From the NCBI GenBank assembly GCA_001644045.1, contig LUUF01000076.1, positions 29,132 to 93,131 of the forward strand: 64,000 bases of DNA. The letters are read 5' to 3'. The stretch is from Methylomonas methanica. Lineage in GTDB: Bacteria > Pseudomonadota > Gammaproteobacteria > Methylococcales > Methylomonadaceae. Each line of letters begins with the position of its first letter. Position 1 is the stretch's first letter. The translations under genes and the position numbers were made by a program. The notes under the pieces are model-generated. The model was not told the DNA's origin. It made no database searches and saw only the letters and a program-made list of their open reading frames with translations. Below are positions 36,108 through 44,784 of the stretch, piece after piece.

Positions 36108-36569
36108 CTACATTTTGTGGGTAGTGATCGCCAACTCGGCTTGCTGGTAATGTCGGTAACGCTGCCGGCCGGCCTGCTTGCACTCTTCGCTGTTATCCAG
36201 TATTTCCAGAATGCGTTCGGTCGGGGCCGTGGTAGGCGGGTAAAAGCTCGAGAGGTTGACGACGATTTTCTGCCAGCCGTCCGGGATGTTTTCGCTGCCG
36301 ATCAGGATGGTGCCGGTAAAGGCTGGGATTTCGCCGCGATAGATTTGATGTGGGATAAAACTGCCGGCCCGAAACGTCCACAAGGCTTTGTCGATTTGCT
36401 CGGCTTGTTCCGCCGAATCGGTCATGACATAAGGAAAATGGCCGCTACGGTAGATTTTCTCGATCAACTTGCAAGCGAAGTCCTGGCGTTGCTGCTGGTC
36501 GTGCGTGGCCAATACGTAAAAACTTACTTCGGGCAGCACGGCTGGCAACAATTTTGTTGCGGCGGACAT
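36108..36569 (-). CDS. holC: DNA polymerase III chi subunit
   Basis: A 153-residue HolC protein, part of the clamp-loader complex; it links the polymerase III holoenzyme to single-strand-binding protein. Diagnostic segments are [20 protein letters not shown] near the start, KALWTFRAGSFIPHQ and ILIGSENIPDGWQKIVVNLS. It is the last gene of a pepA-(small Cys protein)-holC unit, a common order in proteobacteria except for the middle gene. Its start overlaps the preceding small gene by 46 bases. Confidence 0.9.
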   Translation of the reverse strand: MSAATKLLPAVLPEVSFYVLATHDQQQRQDFACKLIEKIYRSGHFPYVMTDSAEQAEQIDKALWTFRAGSFIPHQIYRGEIPAFTGTILIGSENIPDGWQKIVVNLSSFYPPTTAPTERILEILDNSEECKQAGRQRYRHYQQAELAITTHKM

Positions 36570-36739
36570 TTAACGCTGCCGTACGAACAAAACACGCAGC
36601 AATCTCCGGCTTTTGGCTTTAACAGGCTGTGACACTGTTCGCACTCGTAAAACCACAGGCAGGCATCGACAGGCATAATTTCCACTTTGCGAAAACCGCA
36701 ATGCGGACAGGTCAACGTCGACGCCTGTTCCGTCATCAC
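36524..36739 (-). CDS. Small GDCC-motif cysteine-rich protein
   Basis: A 71-residue protein dense in Cys. The N-terminal half has a zinc-ribbon-like [12 protein letters not shown] and [10 protein letters not shown]. The C-terminal half has [16 protein letters not shown], a motif I know from small uncharacterised proteins, some near metal-resistance genes. It should bind zinc, copper or another soft metal, as inference. Its ATG overlaps the pepA stop (ATGA), and its 3' end overlaps the holC start, so all three are coupled. Confidence 0.75.
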   Translation of the reverse strand: MMTEQASTLTCPHCGFRKVEIMPVDACLWFYECEQCHSLLKPKAGDCCVFCSYGSVKCPPQQNCCQPCCPK

Positions 36740-38220
36740 ACCGATGCGCGGTTTAACAAATACTGGCTGACCAAAGGTACCGGCCGGCCGGTCGCACCTT
36801 TATTGGCGCCGGTGCGCCAGGCGGTGCCGGCGATGTCGATATGCGCCCAGCGGTATTCCTCGGCAAATTTGGATAGAAACACCGCAGCGGTAATGCTGCC
36901 GCCGTCCGGGCCGCCGATGTTGGCCAGGTCGGCGAAATTGGATTTTAATTGCTCCTGGTATTCTTCCCAGACCGGCATGCGCCAAACCAGATCGCAGGCG
37001 GTGTCGCCGGCGCTAAGTAGGTCGTTGCAGAGTTTGTCGTCGTTACCAAACAAGCCGCTTGGCACCCGGCCCAAGGCCACAATGCAGGCGCCGGTCAGGG
37101 TCGCCATGTCGATCACGACGTCCGGGTTGTATTTTTTGGCGTAGGTTAGCGTGTCGCAGAGAATCAAGCGGCCTTCGGCGTCGGTGTTCAAGATTTCGAT
37201 GGTTTTGCCGGACATGCTGGTCCAGATGTCGCCGGGTTTGTTGGCGGCGCCGTCCGGCAGGTTTTCCGAGGCCGGAATCAGACCGACGATGTTCAGTTTC
37301 AGATTCAGCAGTGTAGCCATGCGTATCAGGCCTAACACGCTGGCCCCGCCGCACATGTCGTATTTCATTTCGTCCATGCCCAAGCCGGGCTTCAAGGAAA
37401 TACCGCCGGCATCGAAAGTCAGGCCTTTGCCGATCAAGACGATGGGTTTGGCGTTGCTGTCGCCACCCTGGTAATCCAGGCAAATCAGTTTAGCCGGCTG
37501 CCGGCTGCCGCGCGATACGGACAGGAAGGAACCCATGCCCAGCGCTTCCATGTCGCTTTCTTCCAGAATCTCGCAATTGAGTTTGTCGTGCTCACCGGCC
37601 AAGGCCAGGGCTTGTTCGGCCAGATGGGTGGGGGTGCAGATATTGCCGGGCAGATCGGCCAAGTGTTTGGCCAGCTCCATGCCTCTGGCGATGGCGATGC
37701 CTTGTTGCAGGCCGGTTTCGGCCAAGGCTTTTTGACTGTCGTCCGCAACAACGGCTAAGCGTTGCAGCGGATTTTTGTCTTCGATTTTTTTGGTGGCGCT
37801 GTATTGGTACAGGCCGTCGTTAAATACTTCGACGACTTGGCGGGCTTTCCATTGGCTGTCCGCGCCGTTGACGTCTATATCCAGCAACGCGGTGCTGGCG
37901 GCGCTGACTTTGCTATCCTTGACGGTTTTTATCGCTGCGGCCAAGGCTTTACGGTATTGCTTGCGGGTGACTTTACCGCGCTCGCCAAACCCGAGTAACA
38001 CGATGCGGGCGATATTGCCGTCGGGCAGATTGTTGATCAGCAGGGTTTCGGCGTTTTTGCCCTTGATGTCGCCGCGGCCGATTAATTTGGTCAGCAAACC
38101 GCCGAATAGGCTGTCCAGCTGGCTTGCCGCCGGACTGAGTTGTTGATTTTCGTAGATTCCGACCAACAGACAGTCGCTTTGCAGTTTGTCTAAGGGTGAG
38201 CTTTCTATAGAATAGTCCAT
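36736..38220 (-). CDS. pepA: Leucyl aminopeptidase (M17)
   Basis: Cytosolic aminopeptidase of 494 residues that removes N-terminal residues from peptides and in E. coli also binds DNA. The two-metal site and catalytic residues are visible: [16 protein letters not shown] with the catalytic Lys, and the M17 signature [12 protein letters not shown] with the catalytic Arg. A full-length N-terminal domain is present. It is the first gene of the unit running into the Cys-rich protein and holC, and is divergent from lptF. Confidence 0.95.
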   Translation of the reverse strand: MDYSIESSPLDKLQSDCLLVGIYENQQLSPAASQLDSLFGGLLTKLIGRGDIKGKNAETLLINNLPDGNIARIVLLGFGERGKVTRKQYRKALAAAIKTVKDSKVSAASTALLDIDVNGADSQWKARQVVEVFNDGLYQYSATKKIEDKNPLQRLAVVADDSQKALAETGLQQGIAIARGMELAKHLADLPGNICTPTHLAEQALALAGEHDKLNCEILEESDMEALGMGSFLSVSRGSRQPAKLICLDYQGGDSNAKPIVLIGKGLTFDAGGISLKPGLGMDEMKYDMCGGASVLGLIRMATLLNLKLNIVGLIPASENLPDGAANKPGDIWTSMSGKTIEILNTDAEGRLILCDTLTYAKKYNPDVVIDMATLTGACIVALGRVPSGLFGNDDKLCNDLLSAGDTACDLVWRMPVWEEYQEQLKSNFADLANIGGPDGGSITAAVFLSKFAEEYRWAHIDIAGTAWRTGANKGATGRPVPLVSQYLLNRASV

Positions 38221-38282
38221 GAGAGTGGTCTGTAAGTGTCTGGGATTGAGGGTTTGCGCCGGGTACAGCGGTCTATGATTCG

Positions 38283-38288
38283 ATTATA
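38283..38288 (-). promoter_or_regulatory. Possible -10 element of pepA
   Basis: On the minus strand this reads TATAAT, 62 bases before the pepA start codon. No strong -35 hexamer is seen at standard spacing, so confidence is limited. Confidence 0.35.
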
Positions 38289-38309
38289 CCTTAGAAAATC
38301 AGGAGTGAG

Positions 38310-39446
38310 TTGTTGAGCATTGAGCGAGGATTACCCAGCGCGGGCCGGCCTTTCCGGCTGTTGACGGTGCTGGATAAAATGATAATCAAGGAGCTGTTTC
38401 AGACAGTTACCGCCGTGTTGGTCGTGTTGGTGGTGATCATCGTCAGCCGCAAGTTTATCAAGGTGCTGGCACAAGCCATCGAAGGCAATATCGCCAACGA
38501 AACGGTGATGACGCTGTTGGGTTTAAAAATCGTCATAGCCACCACCACCTTTCTGCCGGCCGCGCTGTTCATGGCGGTATTGATGGTGTTGGGCCGCATG
38601 TATCGCGAGCAGGAGATGGCGGCGATTTCGTCGGCCGGCGGCAGCGTGTTTACCATTTACCGGGCGATATTTATGCTGGTCGTGCCCTTAAGTCTGGCCG
38701 GCATGGGGCTGTCGATGTTGGCTTCACCGTGGGCGGAGGCCAAAACCGAGCAGTTGATGCATCAGGATAAACAGAATGCGGATATTCGCGGGATTGCCGC
38801 CGGCCGGTTCAGCGAATACAGCGACGGCGAGTTGATTTTTTATACCGAAAATGTCGACGACGAAGGCCGGATGCATAAGGTGTTTGTGCAAAACAAGCAG
38901 GGCGAGAAAACCGGGGTGGTGAATGCCGAGTACGGCTGGTTGAAAAATCTGCCCGGCGGTTTGTATCTGGTTTTGGAAAATGGCGAGCGGATTCAAGGCA
39001 TACCCGGCAATAAGGATTTCACGATAGAGACGTTTACCGAATATGCGGTGCTAATCGAGAAAAAGGTCACCATTTTGAATTTGGGCCGCGAGGCCACTAC
39101 GACCGAAAATTTATGGCTATCCCCGGAGTTGCGGGATGTTGCCGAGCTGCAGGATCGCTTCAATACGCCGCTGGGCGTTATTCTGCTGGCTTTTCTGGCA
39201 GTACCCTTAGCCAAGCTGTCGCCGCGCGGCGGTATATACGGCAGCATGCTGGTGGCTTTTGGGATTTATTTTGTGTACGGCAATTTACAACGGGTAAATC
39301 ACAGCTGGGTGATCAGCGGCGCGTTGCCGTCCTGGTTGGGCTATTTCTGGGTGGACGCCTTGTTGCTGGTATTGGGTTTATTGATGTTGATGCGTTTATA
39401 CGGCTGGCAGTGGTTGTCGCAAAGCCTTAAGGAGAAGCTGGCATGA
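38310..39446 (+). CDS. lptF: LPS export permease LptF
   Basis: A 378-residue inner-membrane subunit of the LptBFG ABC machine that extracts lipopolysaccharide for transport to the outer membrane. It has three helices at each end with a periplasmic beta-jellyroll domain between. LLTVLDKMIIKELFQTVTAV opens the first helix. AGGAG at 38301 is well placed for TTG codons at 38310 or 38313; an ATG at 38379 is also possible but has no good ribosome site. It overlaps lptG by 4 bases. The ATPase LptB is not in this window. Confidence 0.93.
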   Translation: MLSIERGLPSAGRPFRLLTVLDKMIIKELFQTVTAVLVVLVVIIVSRKFIKVLAQAIEGNIANETVMTLLGLKIVIATTTFLPAALFMAVLMVLGRMYREQEMAAISSAGGSVFTIYRAIFMLVVPLSLAGMGLSMLASPWAEAKTEQLMHQDKQNADIRGIAAGRFSEYSDGELIFYTENVDDEGRMHKVFVQNKQGEKTGVVNAEYGWLKNLPGGLYLVLENGERIQGIPGNKDFTIETFTEYAVLIEKKVTILNLGREATTTENLWLSPELRDVAELQDRFNTPLGVILLAFLAVPLAKLSPRGGIYGSMLVAFGIYFVYGNLQRVNHSWVISGALPSWLGYFWVDALLLVLGLLMLMRLYGWQWLSQSLKEKLA

Positions 39447-40513
39447 TCAACGTATTGACCATTTATATCGTCAAGGAAGTCGTCAAGGGCTCCTTGATTG
39501 CAGTGTTACTGCTATTGACGCTGTTCAATCTGTTCAGCTTCAGCGACGAACTAAAGGATTTGGGGCAAGGCGGTTACGGCTTGAAGCAGATCTTGTGGTT
39601 TTTGACGCTGACTTCGCCACGGGTGTTTTACGAGCTGGTGCCGTCGGCGGCGCTGCTGGGCAGCTTGTTTGTAGTGGGCTCGATGGCCAATAATCGCGAA
39701 ATCGTCGCGATGCGCGGCGCGGGTTTATCGATCGCCTGGATTATCAGAACGATTATGCTGGCGGGTTTGCTGTTGGTGAGCGTTGCGGTGGCGGTGGGCG
39801 AGTTCGTGGCGCCGTCATGCGAACGTGCCGCGCAATTGCTGAAAACCACTGCGTTGCACGACGGCGTGGTGATGCGCTCCCAATACGGCATGTGGCTGAG
39901 AGAGGGCAACAGCTTTATCAACGTTCGGAAAATTCTCGATGACGGCTCGCTGGCCGACGTACGCATTTACGATGTCGACGATACGCACAAACTCAACCGC
40001 ATCACGCACGCCGAGCACGCCCAGTTTTTAGGCGACAAGCAATGGCGTTTGGAAAGCGTCAAACAATCTGAGATCAATCGGCAGCAAATTTATGCCGGCA
40101 CCCAAGCCGAACAGGCCTGGAAATCCAGCATCGACTCGGATTTATTGAAAGTGGCGGTAGTGAACTCGGACAATCTGTCGCTGTACGATTTGTTTATGTA
40201 CATCGACTTCCTGAAGCAGAACAATCAAAAGTCGCAAAGTTACGAGTTGGCGTTTTGGAGCCGCTTGATCAACCCGTTTGTGACGTTTGTGATGTTGATG
40301 GTGTCGGCGCCGTTCGTGATTGGTATCGGTCGCGGCACCAGTACCGGCGCGCGCATCATGATGGGCATCGTGATCGGGATGACATTTAACATTTTCGACC
40401 GGATTGCCGGCCATGTTGGCTTGGTTTACGACATCAATCCCATGTTGATGGCGATGTTGCCCAGCGCTTTAGTATTCTGCGGCGCGCTGATCGCGGTTAG
40501 GCGGGTCAGCTAG
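39443..40513 (+). CDS. lptG: LPS export permease LptG
   Basis: The 356-residue partner of LptF, with the same six-helix plus jellyroll layout. The N-terminus MINVLTIYIVKEVVKGSLI and the late segment LAFWSRLINPFVTFVMLMVS are characteristic. It starts inside the lptF stop codon (ATGA), so the pair is coupled. A strong hairpin follows at 40534-40568. Confidence 0.94.
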   Translation: MINVLTIYIVKEVVKGSLIAVLLLLTLFNLFSFSDELKDLGQGGYGLKQILWFLTLTSPRVFYELVPSAALLGSLFVVGSMANNREIVAMRGAGLSIAWIIRTIMLAGLLLVSVAVAVGEFVAPSCERAAQLLKTTALHDGVVMRSQYGMWLREGNSFINVRKILDDGSLADVRIYDVDDTHKLNRITHAEHAQFLGDKQWRLESVKQSEINRQQIYAGTQAEQAWKSSIDSDLLKVAVVNSDNLSLYDLFMYIDFLKQNNQKSQSYELAFWSRLINPFVTFVMLMVSAPFVIGIGRGTSTGARIMMGIVIGMTFNIFDRIAGHVGLVYDINPMLMAMLPSALVFCGALIAVRRVS

Positions 40514-40533
40514 GTAGTTCTTCGCTGAGCTCT

Positions 40534-40568
40534 CCACGGAACGGAAAACTGTTGCTTCCGTTCCGTGG
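40534..40568. terminator. Hairpin between lptG and the convergent lipocalin-like gene
   Basis: A perfect 13-bp stem CCACGGAACGGAA and TTCCGTTCCGTGG around a 9-base loop. No long T tract follows on either strand, yet its place between convergent genes suggests a two-way transcription stop. Confidence 0.6.
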
Positions 40569-40633
40569 GAGTCGGTCAAGGCATGAATGTTGAGATCTTA
40601 AATTACAACTGTCGGCCGACGCGATGACCGCTG

Positions 40634-41020
40634 TTATTTGCGGGTCATGAACAGATAGAGAAATTTACATTTCAACACCACATTTTTGTCGTCCATTTCC
40701 ACGACGGCGCAATCTTCGTATTTTTCCCGGCCCGGCGTGATTTGTTTTTTGATTACGCCGTCGGCGACGCTATATTTGATTGGGATAGTCATTTCGCCAA
40801 TGCCGCTACGCGCGTCTTCACCGGTGGTTACCAGCGTGCCGTCCTTTTGAAATTCCCAAGTTACTTGCAAAGGTTTTTTTTCTCGGTCCAATGCTAGGGC
40901 TTCGTGAGTGACCTGCCATTTGCCCAGAAGTTTTGAATTATCCTGAAGTTTGACGTCGGCACTGGCTGTAGACGTCGCAAATGCAGCAAACAGGGATAGA
41001 AATATTGTTATTGTTTTCAT
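40634..41020 (-). CDS. Small secreted protein, lipocalin-like
   Basis: A 128-residue protein with a signal peptide cleaved near STASA (residue 21). The mature part (KLLGKWQVTHEALALDR, VTWEFQKDGTLVTTG and CAVVEMDDKNVVLKCKF) looks like a small beta-barrel of the lipocalin-like kind, with WEF and strand alternation. The family is not certain and no ligand can be named. It may be the last gene of a minus-strand unit after the RDD gene, 59 bases away. Confidence 0.65.
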   Translation of the reverse strand: MKTITIFLSLFAAFATSTASADVKLQDNSKLLGKWQVTHEALALDREKKPLQVTWEFQKDGTLVTTGEDARSGIGEMTIPIKYSVADGVIKKQITPGREKYEDCAVVEMDDKNVVLKCKFLYLFMTRK

Positions 41021-41079
41021 TGTATGCTCCCGGCTGAGAGGTTAGTCGAGCCGCGAATATAGCATATCCGCTTTTGCCG

Positions 41080-41544
41080 TCAGCGCTTTTCTTCCTGAAA
41101 AACCAGCCGGGTTTTTGACAGATAATCGTGCCAGCATTGGCCGTTTTTATCGAATAGACACCAAAAAAATCCCAGCCCCAAGCAAGCCCAGGATAACAAG
41201 CCGACAAGGAAGCGAATGCCGGCTTGCCGCCAATCGAGAGATTGGCCGTTCGGCGTGCATACTTTTATTTTCCAGGCGCGCAAACCCAGGGTTTGGCCGC
41301 CGTGAGTCCAAAACCAGCCGTAAAAAACAAAGCTGATTGCCAGTAGATACAGAGGATAAAAAAGTTGATCGCCGGCAAACGCCTGCCCGGCGTTGAAAGG
41401 TAGCGCGATTGCCGTGGCGAAAAACAATACCGCCAACAATAAGAAGGCATCGTAACAAGCAGCTGCCAGCCGACGCAAAAAACCCGGCGCGGACGGTAAA
41501 TCCGCGCCGGGTTTTGGGATACTTGCTTTAGCGGATTGTCGCAA
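41080..41544 (-). CDS. RDD family membrane protein
   Basis: A 154-residue inner-membrane protein. The RDD domain is visible as GFLRRLAAACYDAFLLLAVL (an R and an early D), GQTLGLRAWKIKVCTPNGQ and CLGLGFFWCLFDKNGQCWHD. Members are proposed to transport small solutes or ions. The frame opens with TTG directly after the TAA of the preceding gene, implying reinitiation; no ATG is available before the domain. Function here is unknown. Confidence 0.85.
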   Translation of the reverse strand: MRQSAKASIPKPGADLPSAPGFLRRLAAACYDAFLLLAVLFFATAIALPFNAGQAFAGDQLFYPLYLLAISFVFYGWFWTHGGQTLGLRAWKIKVCTPNGQSLDWRQAGIRFLVGLLSWACLGLGFFWCLFDKNGQCWHDYLSKTRLVFQEEKR

Positions 41545-41724
41545 TTATTTTTCGAAAATCGCCAGTTTTTGTCCCATATACATGCTCATGCCCACCAAGG
41601 CACCGATCATGGCAATGGAAAACAGGAAGGGCGGTCTATGGAAAACCAACAACGCGAAATCGGCGACGAATAGACTAGTAAATACAGGTTGGTCTACAAA
41701 ACCCAGTAAAATTTTTTTAAACAT
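41545..41724 (-). CDS. Small two-helix membrane protein
   Basis: A 59-residue protein from the ATG at 41724, which has GGAG at a good distance; an upstream in-frame extension is unlikely. It has two hydrophobic segments, TSLFVADFALLVF and FLFSIAMIGALVGMSMYM. The RDD gene starts immediately after its stop codon. I do not recognise the family; the adjacency suggests a joint role with the RDD protein. Confidence 0.6.
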   Translation of the reverse strand: MFKKILLGFVDQPVFTSLFVADFALLVFHRPPFLFSIAMIGALVGMSMYMGQKLAIFEK

Positions 41725-41970
41725 ACGCTCCACTCTCCGATATAAATTCCCCGTCACCGGCCTAAGGGCGACAAGTACAGCCAATTTTTATGTTATTACA
41801 CCAAATATTCGGCGAATAGCGAAATTCTACATTTAACGCAAGGGAATGTAAAAGAATGTGCTTGATTGAGCTTAAATCTGGCGAGGTGTTATGATAAGCC
41901 CGCTAGGACGTTCGCGCCCGAAGCCTCGAAAAAGCTGGCACACGTCATTCTAAAATTAAGGGATAAAGTC

Positions 41971-43362
41971 ATTTTTAGTTTCTTCAAAAAAATCTTTTCA
42001 CCGGTTGAGCAAGTTGCCGATCAGGTCAATGAATCGGCAGGGGCGAGTGCCGTGAAGATTTATCCGCGTTCAGAGCACTGTATTTCTCGTGCGCAAATCA
42101 GTGAAAATGCCCTGAAAGTATTGCAGCGCCTGAAAAAAGCCGATTACGAGGCCTACCTGGTCGGCGGCTGCGTCCGGGATTTGCTGCTGGGGCGGGAGCC
42201 CAAGGATTTCGACGTAGCGACTAACGCCAGTCCGGAGCAGATCAAGCAAGTCTTTCGCAATTGCCGAATTATCGGCAGGCGCTTTCGGCTGGCGCATGTG
42301 TTTTTTGGCCGCGAGATTATTGAGGTGGCGACGTTTCGCGGCTCCGAGCCGGAAGAGTCCGACCAGCAAGTGGTGCATGAAGATGGCCGATTATTGCGCG
42401 ATAACGTGTTCGGCACGCTAGAGCAAGACGTCTGGCGCCGCGATTTCACCGTCAACGCGCTGTATTACAACATCCGCGATTTTTCCGTGGTCGATTATAC
42501 CGGCGGCATGCAGGACCATGCCGCGGCAGTGATGCGGCTGATCGGCGATCCGGAAGTGCGCTACCGGGAAGATCCGGTACGGATGCTGCGCGCAATCCGT
42601 TTTGCCGTGAAGCTGGGCTTTACGCTGCATCCCGACACCGAAAGGCCGATTTACGCGCAAGCCGATTTGTTGAAGAGCATCCCCTCGGCACGCCTTTACG
42701 ACGAAGTCATTAAATTGTTTTTGTCCGGCTACGGCCTGCAAACGTTCGAGATGCTCAGGCATTACGGCTTGTTTGCGATTTTGTTTCCGGATACCGACCG
42801 CTGTCTGGCGATCGAAGACCACGATTTTCCGCGCCTGTTTTTGATCAGGGCCTTGGAAAACTCCGATGCCCGCTTCAACGACGGCAAAACCCTGACGCCT
42901 TATTTTTTATTGGCAGCCTTGTTGTGGGAACCGTTGCAATTGGCCGCGCAAAAACGCATCGCTCACGGCGAAAACGAAACGCTGGCCTATCAGAACGCCG
43001 CCAACGAAGTACTGACCAGGCAAATCAAGATCACCGCGCTGCCTCGCCACATCACCCAATCCATGCGCGAAGTCTGGTTCTTGCAGAATAAGTTTTCCAG
43101 AACGGTTGGCCCCCGGCCTTATCGTTTGCTGGAGCAGCCTAAATTCAGAGCGGCTTACGACTTTTTACGGCTGCGCGCGGAAACCGGCGGTGCCGATCCG
43201 GAGCTGGTCGAGTGGTGGACTGGTTTTCAAGAAGCCGACGATGCGGAGCGTGAAAGAATGACCGCTCCGCCAAAATCCGGCGGCGGTAAATCCCGTAACC
43301 GGAAAACCGGCCGGTACCGTTCTCGAGCCAAACCGGCCCCCATAGGCAATGACGCTACCTAA
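41971..43362 (+). CDS. pcnB: Poly(A) polymerase I, likely AUU start
   Basis: Adds 3' poly(A) tails that mark RNAs for decay. The nucleotidyltransferase core has GGCVRDLLLGREPKDFDVAT with the catalytic DxD; the second motif is RIIGRRFRLAHVFFGREIIE; RNA-binding helices follow, and a basic tail (SGGGKSRNRKTGRYRSRAKP) ends the protein. There is no ATG, GTG or TTG at the expected place. ATT at 41971 follows AAGGGA with a 7-base gap and begins FSFFKKIFS, matching the position of the known AUU start of E. coli pcnB. This gives 463 residues, close to E. coli's 465. A TTG at 41866 is the conventional alternative. It overlaps folK by 14 bases. Confidence 0.93.
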   Translation: MFSFFKKIFSPVEQVADQVNESAGASAVKIYPRSEHCISRAQISENALKVLQRLKKADYEAYLVGGCVRDLLLGREPKDFDVATNASPEQIKQVFRNCRIIGRRFRLAHVFFGREIIEVATFRGSEPEESDQQVVHEDGRLLRDNVFGTLEQDVWRRDFTVNALYYNIRDFSVVDYTGGMQDHAAAVMRLIGDPEVRYREDPVRMLRAIRFAVKLGFTLHPDTERPIYAQADLLKSIPSARLYDEVIKLFLSGYGLQTFEMLRHYGLFAILFPDTDRCLAIEDHDFPRLFLIRALENSDARFNDGKTLTPYFLLAALLWEPLQLAAQKRIAHGENETLAYQNAANEVLTRQIKITALPRHITQSMREVWFLQNKFSRTVGPRPYRLLEQPKFRAAYDFLRLRAETGGADPELVEWWTGFQEADDAERERMTAPPKSGGGKSRNRKTGRYRSRAKPAPIGNDAT

Positions 43363-43852
43363 ATCGGGCGTCGAGGCCTATATAGGCTTGGGCAGCAATC
43401 TCGAAGACTCTGTCGATCATGTTAGCCGGGCCAGGCTGGAAATTGCGGCCTTGCCGGGCGTGGCCGAAACTGCCTTTTCACCCTTGTATCGCAGCACGCC
43501 GGTTGGCCCGCAAGATCAACCCGATTACGTGAATGCAGTGATGCGAATTTCTACCGAGCTGGAGCCCATAGCTTTACTCAGACAATTGCAGCAGATCGAA
43601 AATCAGCACGGCAGACTTCGCAGCATCCGTTGGGGAGCACGAACGCTGGATCTGGATGTATTGCTTTACGCGCAGCAGATTATTAACGAACCGGATCTGA
43701 TAGTACCGCATCAGGAACTTTCGAAACGCGCCTTTGTGTTGTACCCCTTGGCCGATGTGGCAAGCAGCGGCTTGATAATTCCGGGTCTGGATTCGTTGCC
43801 ACAACTCTTGGCGGCTTGCCCTCCCGACGGTTTGCGGAAAATAGCAGCATGA
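43349..43852 (+). CDS. folK: HPPK, folate biosynthesis pyrophosphokinase
   Basis: A 167-residue 6-hydroxymethyl-7,8-dihydropterin pyrophosphokinase. It transfers pyrophosphate from ATP to the pterin in the folate pathway. Visible motifs are YIGLGSNLEDSV, PLYRSTPVGPQDQPDYVNAV and the metal-binding WGARTLDLDVLLY with its two Asp. The start overlaps the pcnB end by 14 bases and the stop overlaps panB (ATGA), so expression is coupled across the three genes. Confidence 0.94.
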   Translation: MTLPKSGVEAYIGLGSNLEDSVDHVSRARLEIAALPGVAETAFSPLYRSTPVGPQDQPDYVNAVMRISTELEPIALLRQLQQIENQHGRLRSIRWGARTLDLDVLLYAQQIINEPDLIVPHQELSKRAFVLYPLADVASSGLIIPGLDSLPQLLAACPPDGLRKIAA

Positions 43853-44658
43853 GTTTATATGCCGATGCCTTAAAGACGCTGACTATCAGCGATCTGGCGG
43901 CGATGAAACGAGCCGGCGAAAAAATCAGCTGCCTGACTGCTTACGACGCCAGTTTCAGCGCGCTGCTGGACCGGGCCGGTATCGATGTGCTGCTGATCGG
44001 CGATTCGCTGGGCATGGTGATTCAAGGACACGACAGCACCTTGCCGGTCACGGTGAGCGATATGGTGTATCACAGCCGCAGCGTGGCAACGGCCAGAAAG
44101 CGAGCTTTCGTCGTTACCGATTTACCGTTTGCCAGTTACGCTACGCCGGAGCAGGCCTTGCTGAATGCGGCAAGCTTGATGCAGGCGGGTGGCGCGCAAA
44201 TGGTCAAATTGGAAGGCGCCAAGATTGAGGTGATCCGGTTTCTGGTGGACCAAGGCATTCCGGTCTGTGGTCATTTAGGCCTGTTGCCGCAATCGGTGAA
44301 TCGGTTGGGCGGCTATAAGGTACAAGGCCGGGAAGCGCAACAAGCTAGGCAAATCGTTGCGGATGCCGAAAAAATCGAACAAGCGGGCGCGAGTCTTTTA
44401 GTGCTGGAATGTGTACCCTCCGGACTGGCCGCCGAAATTAGTCAGCGGCTGAGTATCCCGACCATCGGCATCGGCGCTGGCGTCGATTGCGATGGTCAGG
44501 TGTTGGTGTTGTACGACATGTTGAATATCAGCACCGGCAAGCGGCCACGCTTTTCCAAGGACTTTATGGCCGACGCCTCCAGCATAGAAGAGGCAGTACG
44601 CCACTATCATCAAGCGGTTAAATCCGCGCAGTTTCCAGCTGCCGAACACAGTTATTAA
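43849..44658 (+). CDS. panB: Ketopantoate hydroxymethyltransferase
   Basis: A 269-residue enzyme that makes ketopantoate from 2-oxoisovalerate and methylene-tetrahydrofolate, the first committed step of pantothenate synthesis. SCLTAYDASFSALLD, LLIGDSLGMVIQGHDSTLPV and VKLEGAKIEVI carry the Mg and substrate contacts. The ATG at 43849 overlaps the folK stop codon; a longer frame begins at 43816. The folate link is apt, since the enzyme uses a folate cofactor. Confidence 0.95.
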   Translation: MSLYADALKTLTISDLAAMKRAGEKISCLTAYDASFSALLDRAGIDVLLIGDSLGMVIQGHDSTLPVTVSDMVYHSRSVATARKRAFVVTDLPFASYATPEQALLNAASLMQAGGAQMVKLEGAKIEVIRFLVDQGIPVCGHLGLLPQSVNRLGGYKVQGREAQQARQIVADAEKIEQAGASLLVLECVPSGLAAEISQRLSIPTIGIGAGVDCDGQVLVLYDMLNISTGKRPRFSKDFMADASSIEEAVRHYHQAVKSAQFPAAEHSY

Positions 44659-44670
44659 GCTTATGGGAAT

Positions 44671-44784
44671 CTCTAAAAATCCAGGAAACCTCCTTCTTTC
44701 CTTGGGAGAAGGCTGGGATGAGGGCATTAAATCAGTAATTCACCCCCTCATCCTGAGGGAGAGGGAATGTTTAGAGGTTTCCTT
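44671..44784. repeat. Nested inverted repeats between panB and panC
   Basis: Two nested perfect inverted repeats: AGGAAACCTC at 44683 with GAGGTTTCCT at 44774, and GGATGAGGG at 44716 with CCCTCATCC at 44745. The inner part has the look of a dispersed GGGAGAGG/GGATGAGGG intergenic element. The right arm contains the AGAGG ribosome site of panC, so folding could hide it. Confidence 0.6.
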
